This document shows positions 1 through 5,531 of a stretch of DNA of 7,343 nucleotides, in pieces; position 1 is the first letter of the stretch; every line of letters begins with the position of its first letter. The stretch is taken from contig JAGAUH010000231.1 of NCBI GenBank assembly GCA_017620875.1, positions 1 through 7,343 of the forward strand, written 5' to 3'. Made by a program: the position numbers and the translations under genes. The stretch is from Clostridia bacterium. Lineage in GTDB: Bacteria > Bacillota > Clostridia > Christensenellales > Borkfalkiaceae. The notes beneath the pieces were generated by a model. It ran no database searches. It was given only the letters and a program-made list of their open reading frames with translations, and was not told the DNA's origin.

Positions 1-3000
1 GTAATAAGTGGAAAGACAAGCGGAACTTATTTTGACGACTATTTAACACTAAGCGGAACAAAAATACAAGTAGGCAAAGACGTAATAAACGTAGGGCAAA
101 GGTTAAACTTTGCAGTAAAATATATCGCAAACGACTACGTAGAAAACGTTGGTACAATGTACGTAAACACTAAAAAAGTAACTAATAACGACGTGGGAGT
201 TAGTGTAAAAATTGGTAGAGAAGAAATAAGGGCACAAAACTTTAGCGTAAATATTTCTAAATACGACTTAACAAAAGCAAGCATACACGGACAGGCAACG
301 GATGGAACTTTTGTTGATAGGCTAAGAGTAGAAGGCGATAGTGTAATAGATAATTTTGACGAAAGCGATAAAACGCCAAGCGTAACCTTAGTAATACCAA
401 AATCTAACAATATGTTAAGGGAAAAAACCTATGATAATGGTAATATAGGCGGACTAGGAACTTTAATTTTTAGTTACGATACAGACGGCGCTAACGGCGA
501 TTTAGTGGATGCTAGCGTAGATATAAAACCAAATATATCTGCAACTATTAAAGGCGATAATTTTATAAACGAAAAAACCAATTTGGTTGCAACGCTAACA
601 AAAACGAAATTTACGCAAACTATTAATTACAAATATAACAGCGGAACTACCGCTTATACTTCCGTTAGCCAAACGCTATATTACAAACAAACTTATAAAA
701 ATATTAACACGCCGTATTTAAACGGGTATAGTTATAGTAGTAGCAAGGTGGGTGGAAATACCGTTTTAGGTAACCAAAATATAGAAGTTGTTTATACCCC
801 AAGAAATTATACCATTACTATAGATCCTACTACCAACGGAACTATAAAAGTAAATGGTAATAGCACTACTTTTACGGCTAGTTATGGTAGCACTTTAACA
901 CTTAGTAGCACGCCAAATAGCAAATACAAACTAGCGTATTATACAAAAAACGGAACGTACGTTGGTAGCCAAAACACTTTTGTAGTCACTAATAGCACGT
1001 CTTTTGGGGCGGTATTTACCCCATACGAAACGGCTTATTTTGGAAATAATGGTCCTACGGTTACACAACCTTTGGTAACCCCAAGAGATGAGGAAAACAG
1101 TTTAATAAATAGTGAAGAATCATTTTACGCAACCACTGATATGGGGACGGCATATATAAGTTATGACAAGTTTTATTTTGAGGCGGAACTACAAGTTACA
1201 GATTACTTGACTATAGGCGGTATACAATATAACAAACTAGGATTATGGTTTTCTACGGGTGTGGGCGAAGCATATAGCGGTATGTTTGTATGTTTAAATA
1301 TGCCTTCTAATGAGGATTTAGGTGCGGATAATCTAGTTGTTGCTTGTCCGGTTATAAACGGTAGTTTTAAATGGGATGCATTGTCAGAAAAAGAAAAAAA
1401 TAGCGTAAAAAGTAAAAATGCAACCCACTTAAACAATTATAAAACGGGTAGCGTTAAACTAGGCGTATATAAAAGTGGCGGAACTTATAGTATATTTATA
1501 AACGGAAAATATCTTTTTAGCGAAACTAATACGCTAAGTGCCGGTGCAAATTACGTTGCCGTTAGGGGTTGGGGCGTTGCTTATAAAGTGTTATCTGCAA
1601 ATTACTATTTGGGTTTGCCGTATACTTTTGGTAGTGCTAAAATAGAAGAACCAAATGCTAGCACTTCTTACGGAAAAACCACAACTATTGGCGGAACGTT
1701 TAGTAACGACGTAGTATTGCTTTCTGCAAAAAGACAAGGTACTAACGTATACGACAGCACGGTAGATAATTTAACGGAAAACACAGGAACAAATTATAAT
1801 GATAATTACGATTTGTTAGGAGCGTACGGTGGGTATATAAATACAAATTACTTTACTATACGTCGTAATTATATCACAATAGAAACGGGGCTTACTAACC
1901 AATGGTACGGCTCTCAAGCGGTTACCTTAGAGTTTTCTGACGGAACTACTCAAGTTATTACTATAAATAGTACAAATTTGTTTTCTTCTAACTTTGACGA
2001 AACTAACGTTTATGCGGAGTATATAGGTTCTCATAACACGTTTATTGCACAAGACACTAATATGGATAGTGTAGAGTTGGACATAAATAGGAAAAGCATG
2101 GCACTAAAGTATACTCCTAGTTTGTATATTCGTTTAGGTGTAGGTGATCAAACTGCAAACGACAATGGTATATTAACTATTGCAAACTACCATAATTGTG
2201 ATTATATTTGGTGGAAATATGGTACAAGCGGCCAAATGGACGTGTTGAATTTTCCTGAAAGTGGAACTATTATAGTAAGTTTTGATTATTCCGCTTATTT
2301 AAGCAATGCGTTTGTGTTCCATATTCTTGATACTAGTGGTGGGGAGAGTAAAATAAGTTTAAATTCTAACTATAATTCGGAAACTGGTTATTATACAGGA
2401 CACGTGGAACAAAAAATAGACGTTTCAGAATTAAAAGGTATGCGTTTTTATACAGAACATAACACTAGTGCAACTAATTGGAGTGCTATGTGTCTTTATA
2501 TTGATAATTTTGTTATTGCACTAGAACCTACCGAAACGGATTTACCAAGCGATAATAATTATTTAACGAGAAACCATGCAGAATTCGTTTATGGCAATAC
2601 TAACGTTACTCTGCCAGGTGAGTTTGAAAACACAACCGTTAAATCTTTAACGAGAAAGGGCGTTGGAGATTGGGATACTACTTCTAACGAGCATAACTTT
2701 GATAGTTCCGCAGGTGTTTTAGATACTAGTTACGTAACGGTTACTTCTACGGGAATAACGATAAAAGAAGGATTGCTTAATCAAATTTACGACACGGAAA
2801 CCTTTAGGTTAGTGTTAGATAATGGCGACGTTATAAAATTTTCTTTAACTAGCAATATGGTTTGGTATACTAACTACGACGAAACGACTACTATTTATGG
2901 TTCTTCTACAGAATTTTCTAAGGGTGAAAAAAACGATGGAAATATAGCATTTACGCAAGATAGTAATCAACTTAGTTTTACAACGAAAACGGGATATGGT

Positions 3001-4164
3001 AGAGTGGTTAAATATATGCCGATAGAAAAACAGAATAACGGAGTTTTGACTTTTAGAAATATCCAAGTAGATAGTAGCGATATTTCTCTTTGGTGGGATT
3101 TTAACTTTATAGGTGAGAGTTTAACTTTCTTTTTCGATTATTATATAACGGGTGGCGGAAATTATTATTTTGAAACTATAAATTTAGATGGTACAAAAAA
3201 ACCGTTTGAATTAACAAAAGGCACTTGGACCACTTACACGACAACTATTGACGCAACCAAAATTAAAGGTTGGTGGGTTTATTCTACGGGGGTAACGGGT
3301 GACAATTCTAACTATATGTTGTTTGACAATATTGGCATAGTAGACAATAAATATATTACTATTGAACCAATTAGCGTAAAATATGGACAAGATAGCGTTT
3401 TAATTCCGTATACATTTGATAACGGAATAACCATTACTTCTATACAAAAGTTTGGTACAAACCTTTGGGATACTACCTATACGAACACAGAAAAAGACGC
3501 TTATGCACATACCAACTACGACGCAAATAGTGGATATTTAGATTTAAACGACGCTACCATTACTACAAGCGGAATAACGTTAAATAGAGATATAATAAAC
3601 CAATGTTACGACGTTAGTACCTTTAAGGTTGTTTTAAGCAATGGTTCTTGCGTGTATTTTCAGTTAAAGAGTAATCAGTTATATTTTACAAACTTTAAAA
3701 CCACTAATATTTTAGAATTAGTTGAGCCAGGTGCTAACGGCAATATGCATTCTACTCAAGACGCTGCTATGAGAGAGATAAAACAAGATATTTTTGACAA
3801 CTTAAGTTTTTGTTATACGCCTAGTAACGCCGTGCTAAAACATTCTCAAAGCGAAGGGGATAACGGTGTGTTTACTTTCCAAAAGTCAACTTCTGGTACG
3901 GGTTGGATTTGGAGTGCTTTTGATATCGGAACTAATTTTTATATCACCTTTGATTATATTTTAAATAACGATAGTGGAAATTATCGTTTAGTACTTGTAA
4001 GAAATGGTCAAGAAGACGAGCCCATTTCGCTAACCGCTAGTAGCGAAATACAGCATTTTTATATGGAATTTACCGATAGCAGTATTATCGCGTTTAGGAT
4101 TTGCGCAGATAATATGGCAAGTGGTTGTATGTATATAGACAACTTTGGCTTTGGTAACTTATAA
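1..4164 (+). CDS. Large mosaic surface/secreted adhesin-like protein, 5'-truncated by the window
   Basis: Frame 1 is open from the first base to a TAA at 4162-4164, giving 1387 visible codons, so the true start lies upstream. The ATG at 157 is internal: no Shine-Dalgarno precedes it and the frame is open before it. Numbering from the window edge: residues 1-200 are beta-rich and unrecognised; 204-267 resemble a MucBP repeat ending in VVYTP; 270-339 resemble a divergent InlB B-repeat; 346-551 look like a LamG/concanavalin-type sandwich; 552-840, 841-1116 and 1117-1387 are three homologous Ig-like plus jelly-roll modules. The composition is rich in Thr, Asn, Ser and Tyr and poor in Cys, as in extracellular proteins. 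No LPXTG motif or C-terminal membrane segment is present; the protein ends directly after the last jelly-roll strand. The likely role is binding of polysaccharide or host ligand at the cell surface (inference). No glycoside hydrolase catalytic domain is recognisable in the visible part. Confidence 0.9.
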   Translation, partial: VISGKTSGTYFDDYLTLSGTKIQVGKDVINVGQRLNFAVKYIANDYVENVGTMYVNTKKVTNNDVGVSVKIGREEIRAQNFSVNISKYDLTKASIHGQATDGTFVDRLRVEGDSVIDNFDESDKTPSVTLVIPKSNNMLREKTYDNGNIGGLGTLIFSYDTDGANGDLVDASVDIKPNISATIKGDNFINEKTNLVATLTKTKFTQTINYKYNSGTTAYTSVSQTLYYKQTYKNINTPYLNGYSYSSSKVGGNTVLGNQNIEVVYTPRNYTITIDPTTNGTIKVNGNSTTFTASYGSTLTLSSTPNSKYKLAYYTKNGTYVGSQNTFVVTNSTSFGAVFTPYETAYFGNNGPTVTQPLVTPRDEENSLINSEESFYATTDMGTAYISYDKFYFEAELQVTDYLTIGGIQYNKLGLWFSTGVGEAYSGMFVCLNMPSNEDLGADNLVVACPVINGSFKWDALSEKEKNSVKSKNATHLNNYKTGSVKLGVYKSGGTYSIFINGKYLFSETNTLSAGANYVAVRGWGVAYKVLSANYYLGLPYTFGSAKIEEPNASTSYGKTTTIGGTFSNDVVLLSAKRQGTNVYDSTVDNLTENTGTNYNDNYDLLGAYGGYINTNYFTIRRNYITIETGLTNQWYGSQAVTLEFSDGTTQVITINSTNLFSSNFDETNVYAEYIGSHNTFIAQDTNMDSVELDINRKSMALKYTPSLYIRLGVGDQTANDNGILTIANYHNCDYIWWKYGTSGQMDVLNFPESGTIIVSFDYSAYLSNAFVFHILDTSGGESKISLNSNYNSETGYYTGHVEQKIDVSELKGMRFYTEHNTSATNWSAMCLYIDNFVIALEPTETDLPSDNNYLTRNHAEFVYGNTNVTLPGEFENTTVKSLTRKGVGDWDTTSNEHNFDSSAGVLDTSYVTVTSTGITIKEGLLNQIYDTETFRLVLDNGDVIKFSLTSNMVWYTNYDETTTIYGSSTEFSKGEKNDGNIAFTQDSNQLSFTTKTGYGRVVKYMPIEKQNNGVLTFRNIQVDSSDISLWWDFNFIGESLTFFFDYYITGGGNYYFETINLDGTKKPFELTKGTWTTYTTTIDATKIKGWWVYSTGVTGDNSNYMLFDNIGIVDNKYITIEPISVKYGQDSVLIPYTFDNGITITSIQKFGTNLWDTTYTNTEKDAYAHTNYDANSGYLDLNDATITTSGITLNRDIINQCYDVSTFKVVLSNGSCVYFQLKSNQLYFTNFKTTNILELVEPGANGNMHSTQDAAMREIKQDIFDNLSFCYTPSNAVLKHSQSEGDNGVFTFQKSTSGTGWIWSAFDIGTNFYITFDYILNNDSGNYRLVLVRNGQEDEPISLTASSEIQHFYMEFTDSSIIAFRICADNMASGCMYIDNFGFGNL
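610..801 (+). repeat. MucBP-like repeat (residues 204-267 of the large protein)
   Basis: This segment starts with the strand FTQTINYKYNSG, has a GYSYSSSKVGG core and closes with IEVVYTP. That is the layout of MucBP-type repeats: a first strand with a Tyr, a central GY, and a terminal v-Y strand. It occurs once here and directly precedes a divergent InlB-type repeat, a common pairing in Gram-positive surface proteins. The assignment rests on pattern memory, not on a profile search. Confidence 0.5.
808..1017 (+). repeat. Divergent InlB B-repeat-like domain (residues 270-339)
   Basis: The segment reads YTITIDPTTNGTIKVNG, then a YGSTLTLSSTPNSKY stretch, a glycine-containing turn, and the closing strand SFGAVF. 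The order 'NGTI.. / G..v.l.a.p..gy / .f.. / v.a.F' is the hallmark of the divergent InlB B-repeat (Flg_new_2-type) fold used as a spacer in bacterial surface proteins. It is probably a stalk or spacer element rather than a catalytic unit. Confidence 0.65.
1036..1653 (+). other. LamG/concanavalin-like beta-sandwich region (residues 346-551)
   Basis: The region contains KFYFEAELQVTD, NKLGLWFSTG, then KTGSVKLGVYKSGGTYSIFINGK followed by a short LFSET strand. The pattern 'F.fea.i...' / 'lGl.f..g' / 'l.v.r.g..y.ifiNGk' resembles the concanavalin/LamG-type jelly rolls that bind glycans or proteins. This is a domain inside the large protein, not a separate gene. The fold call is tentative and the ligand unknown. 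Confidence 0.4.
1654..2520 (+). repeat. Bipartite module copy A (Ig/X2-like + CBM-like jelly roll), residues 552-840
   Basis: The Ig-like half (about 552-657) contains TTTIGGTF, LLSAKRQGTN and the late strand AVTLEFSDGTT. The junction LFSSNFDET (660-668) leads to the jelly-roll half, which has NGILTI (722-727), the aromatic pair W737-W738, SFDY (760-763) and the terminal strand YIDNFVIA (833-840). That last strand is the usual closing motif of CBM4/9-type carbohydrate-binding jelly rolls. The same landmarks recur in order in copies B, C and D. Confidence 0.8.
2521..3348 (+). repeat. Bipartite module copy B, residues 841-1116
   Basis: The Ig-like half has VTLPGEFENTTVKSLTRKG, then GLLNQIYDTETFRLVLDNGD. 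The junction is WYTNYDET (955-962). The jelly-roll half has NGVLTF, W1031-W1032, FFDY (1044-1047) and the closing strand LFDNIGIVD (1107-1115). The spacing from junction to closing strand is about 150 residues, the same as in copies C and D and about 20 shorter than in copy A. Confidence 0.8.
3349..4161 (+). repeat. Bipartite module copy C (C-terminal), residues 1117-1387
   Basis: The Ig-like half has VLIPYTFDNGITITSIQKFG, then DIINQCYDVSTFKVVLSNGS. The junction is YFTNFKTT (1228-1235). The jelly-roll half has NGVFTF, W1302 and W1304 (W-I-W instead of the adjacent pair), TFDY (1316-1319) and the closing strand YIDNFGFGNL. The gene stops four residues after that strand's Phe-Gly, so the module forms the extreme C-terminus with no anchor after it. 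Confidence 0.8.
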
Positions 4165-4183
4165 CAAAACGACTAATTAAAAC

Positions 4184-4222
4184 AATAGCCCCTTACGTAT
4201 TATCTAAGGGGTTATTATTTTT
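4184..4222 (+). terminator. Intrinsic terminator of the large surface-protein gene
   Basis: A 12-bp stem (4184-4195 with 4205-4216) begins 20 bp after the TAA stop. It pairs AATAGCCCCTTA with TAAGGGGTTATT, including one G-U pair, around a 9-nt loop, and is followed by a T run at 4218-4222. The GGGG/CCCC core plus T tract is a standard rho-independent terminator for the plus-strand gene. Confidence 0.85.
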
Positions 4223-4241
4223 AAATATTGGCAAAAAATAG

Positions 4242-4269
4242 AAAAAACCGACCTATAAGTCGGTTTTTT
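4242..4269. terminator. Symmetric, probably bidirectional intrinsic terminator
   Basis: This is a perfect 11-bp inverted repeat, AAAAAACCGAC (4242-4252) and GTCGGTTTTTT (4259-4269), with a 6-nt loop. The A6 and T6 flanks form the base of the hairpin, so a U tract follows a CCGAC/GTCGG stem whichever strand is transcribed. It lies between two convergent genes: second in line for the plus-strand gene, and 51 bp past the stop of the minus-strand regulator. Confidence 0.85.
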
Positions 4270-4320
4270 GCATATTTTAGTATAATTAATTGCTTGTTAG
4301 GATAAAAGTAACTTTTAAAT

Positions 4321-5304
4321 TTAAGTTGATTTTTTGTATAGAGCGTTAAACACTATTGCTTGATTATAGTCGCCAAATTTTTCGCCAAAAATATTAAATC
4401 CGCCAACGTGTTCGGCGTTTTCTTTAACTTGCAACGTAAACAAAATTTTAGTATCGTTAGTTAGGTTTAAATTGTCTAAATTAATTTTTTTATTTACTAA
4501 CTTTTCGTTTAAATACACGCCGTTAGACCTTATAGAAATATTAGTTAGCACGCCGTATTTGGTGCTTTCTATATACCACCAAGGCGGGGTGTACTTTCCG
4601 TAATGGTCACCGTAATCGCCTAAAGATAGATAAGTGCAAAGTTCTACCCCGTTAATACTAAAGGTTATATCGCTAGGATAGTCGGCATTGTATCCGTTTG
4701 TTTCCGAGCATAGTTCTAATGATAAATTTACTTCCGCTAAAGTTCCTTTAAAAGCAAAATCGTTAGGGATAGCGTAAGTTAAATAACCGCTACCTTTATT
4801 CCAAATTATTTGAGCGTCTATTTTATTAGGTATAAAACAATTGTTGGGGTTGTTTTCCATAATAAGTTCGTTTGCGGTGCTTATCCCGCAAGAATTAGTA
4901 AATTTTGCATCTACAAAACTGCCGATAGGAATATTGTAAACTATTGGAGATGGTGCGTTGTTAGGGGGCGAGATATTTCGCAATATTATGGATATTTCTT
5001 TGTACGCATTGTAACTAAAATATTTAAGCGTGCCTTTTCTTTTAGTAGAAAACTCTACGTTGACTAAATTGGCATCTTCTAACACGGATAGGTGAAACGC
5101 CGTAGAAGATACTTGCAAATTAAGTTCTTCTGCTATTTCAGATAAAAGTAGGGCTTTGCCTTTGTTTAGTAGCCTTAATATCTCTATGCGGATAGGGGAA
5201 GATAACGCCCTGCCTATTAGCGTAATTTTGTTTGTGTCTTCCGTTTTTTCTATTTTTAACGGAATTTTTGTTAGAGTGTCGAAAATTTTGGTTTCTTTCG
5301 TCAT
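4321..5304 (-). CDS. ArsR-type winged-helix transcriptional regulator with large C-terminal ligand-like domain (COG4189-like)
   Basis: This is a complete 327-residue protein. The start is set at 5304 because AAAGGAG lies 5 nt upstream; an in-frame ATG at 5346 has no such site and lies upstream of the predicted transcription start. Residues 26-100 form an ArsR-type winged helix: SSPIRIEILRLL, then LSEIAEELNLQVSSTAFHL as the helix-turn-helix, and a basic wing at 85-98 (STKRKGTLKYF). The Cys-rich metal motif of classical ArsR/SmtB sensors is absent. Residues 127-323 are a separate beta-rich domain with PSDITFSINGVE (210-221), GDYGDHYGKYTPPWW (229-243) and HVGGFNIFGEKFGDY (299-313). I recall these motifs from ArsR-HTH proteins grouped as COG4189 in Bacillota, whose ligand is unknown to me. 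The gene diverges from the lipoprotein gene and converges on the adhesin gene. It probably autoregulates and controls the lipoprotein gene (inference). Confidence 0.92.
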   Translation of the reverse strand: MTKETKIFDTLTKIPLKIEKTEDTNKITLIGRALSSPIRIEILRLLNKGKALLLSEIAEELNLQVSSTAFHLSVLEDANLVNVEFSTKRKGTLKYFSYNAYKEISIILRNISPPNNAPSPIVYNIPIGSFVDAKFTNSCGISTANELIMENNPNNCFIPNKIDAQIIWNKGSGYLTYAIPNDFAFKGTLAEVNLSLELCSETNGYNADYPSDITFSINGVELCTYLSLGDYGDHYGKYTPPWWYIESTKYGVLTNISIRSNGVYLNEKLVNKKINLDNLNLTNDTKILFTLQVKENAEHVGGFNIFGEKFGDYNQAIVFNALYKKST

Positions 5305-5309
5305 AAAAA

Positions 5310-5316
5310 CTCCTTT
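5310..5316 (-). promoter_or_regulatory. Ribosome binding site of the ArsR-type regulator gene
   Basis: On the minus strand, AAAGGAG is followed by TTTTT and the ATG at 5304-5302, a 5-nt spacer. This site decides the start codon against the alternative in-frame ATG 42 bp further upstream. Confidence 0.9.
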
Positions 5317-5324
5317 ATTTTTTA

Positions 5325-5341
5325 TTACAGTAAAATTGTAA
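5325..5341. promoter_or_regulatory. Candidate operator over the regulator's own -10 and start site
   Basis: This is a 17-bp imperfect inverted repeat: TTACA-G-T, AAA, A-T-TGTAA. The outer five pairs and one inner pair match, with one mismatch. It covers the predicted -10 box and +1 of the regulator promoter, where a bound repressor would block its own transcription. It shares the ATTGTAA heptamer with two other sites in the same intergenic region. Part of the match to TACAAT is simply the -10 box, so the evidence is moderate. Confidence 0.45.
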
Positions 5342-5363
5342 CACAACGGCTACTAAATTGCAA
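5335..5363 (-). promoter_or_regulatory. SigA-type promoter of the regulator gene
   Basis: Reading the minus strand, the -35 is TTGCAA (5363-5358), the spacer is 17 bp, and the -10 is TACAAT (5340-5335) preceded by TGT, an extended -10. Transcription should begin near 5328, leaving a leader of about 24 nt that holds the ribosome binding site. The -10 sits inside the inverted repeat at 5325-5341. Confidence 0.75.
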
Positions 5364-5373
5364 GAATTAACAC

Positions 5374-5402
5374 TTGAATTGTAATAATAATTATGGTAAA
5401 AT
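5374..5402 (+). promoter_or_regulatory. SigA-type promoter of the lipoprotein gene
   Basis: The -35 is TTGAAT (5374-5379), the spacer is 17 bp and the -10 is TAAAAT (5397-5402), preceded by TGG as an extended -10. Transcription should start near 5409, giving a leader of about 57 nt. Its -35 is only 10 bp from the -35 of the divergent regulator promoter, so the two are back to back. The spacer contains an ATTGTAA heptamer (5378-5384). Confidence 0.8.
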
Positions 5403-5415
5403 ATTTCTAACGAGT

Positions 5416-5440
5416 ATTGTAAAAAAATATTTTTTACAAT
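5416..5440. promoter_or_regulatory. 25-bp palindrome just downstream of the lipoprotein promoter (candidate operator)
   Basis: A perfect 11-bp inverted repeat, ATTGTAAAAAA (5416-5426) and TTTTTTACAAT (5430-5440), flanks a 3-bp centre. It starts about 7 bp after the predicted transcription start. Its size and position suit a dimeric winged-helix repressor acting as a roadblock. As RNA it would fold into a weak, almost purely A-U hairpin with no G+C core, so a terminator role is unlikely. The ATTGTAA ends match the half-sites at the regulator promoter. Confidence 0.55.
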
Positions 5441-5452
5441 AAACGAAAAGAA

Positions 5453-5459
5453 AAAGGAG
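5453..5459 (+). promoter_or_regulatory. Ribosome binding site of the lipoprotein gene
   Basis: AAAGGAG lies 6 nt before the ATG at 5466. It is identical to the site of the divergent regulator and confirms the start of the lipoprotein. Confidence 0.92.
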
Positions 5460-5465
5460 TAAAAC

Positions 5466-5531
5466 ATGAAAAAGAGCATTTTATTGTTTTTGCTTGCCTT
5501 GCTTTTTGCGCTTTGCGCGGTAACTGCGTGC
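5466..5531 (+). other. Lipoprotein signal peptide with lipobox (residues 1-22)
   Basis: MKK is followed by a Leu/Phe/Ala core and ends in V19-T20-A21-C22, fitting the [LVI][ASTVI][GAS]C lipobox. Signal peptidase II would cut before Cys22. Another Cys at 17 lies in the hydrophobic core and has a poorer context (F-A-L-C). Confidence 0.9.

Noticed and set aside
157..159. ATG at 157 as the start of the large surface protein
   Set aside because: The same frame is open back to base 1 with protein-like sequence, and no ribosome binding site precedes 157. It is an internal methionine.
135..3066. Short minus-strand open frames opposite the large surface protein (135-410, 1203-1436, 2845-3066)
   Set aside because: They are antisense to a continuous, domain-rich plus-strand frame, and nothing in their translations is recognisable.
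1..4164. Alternative genetic code with TGA as tryptophan
   Set aside because: No in-frame TGA occurs in the long frames, and tryptophan is always TGG, so the standard code explains everything.
4321..5304. Classical arsenic/metal-sensing ArsR function for the regulator
   Set aside because: The recognition-helix region has no Cys-x-Cys metal motif, and no arsenic or metal resistance genes are nearby.
4810..5341. Plus-strand open frames opposite the regulator (4810-5067 and 5156-5341)
   Set aside because: They are antisense to a well-supported winged-helix gene and have no ribosome binding site or protein-like composition.
5305..5346. Upstream in-frame ATG at 5346 as start of the regulator (14 extra residues)
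   Set aside because: It has no ribosome binding site, lies upstream of the predicted transcription start near 5328, and would put the -10 box inside the coding region. The ATG at 5304 has AAAGGAG at 5-nt spacing.
5416..5440. The A/T palindrome as an intrinsic terminator or riboswitch element
   Set aside because: The stem lacks any G+C core beyond two pairs and is not followed by its own T run. No conserved riboswitch motif is visible in the leader of about 57 nt.
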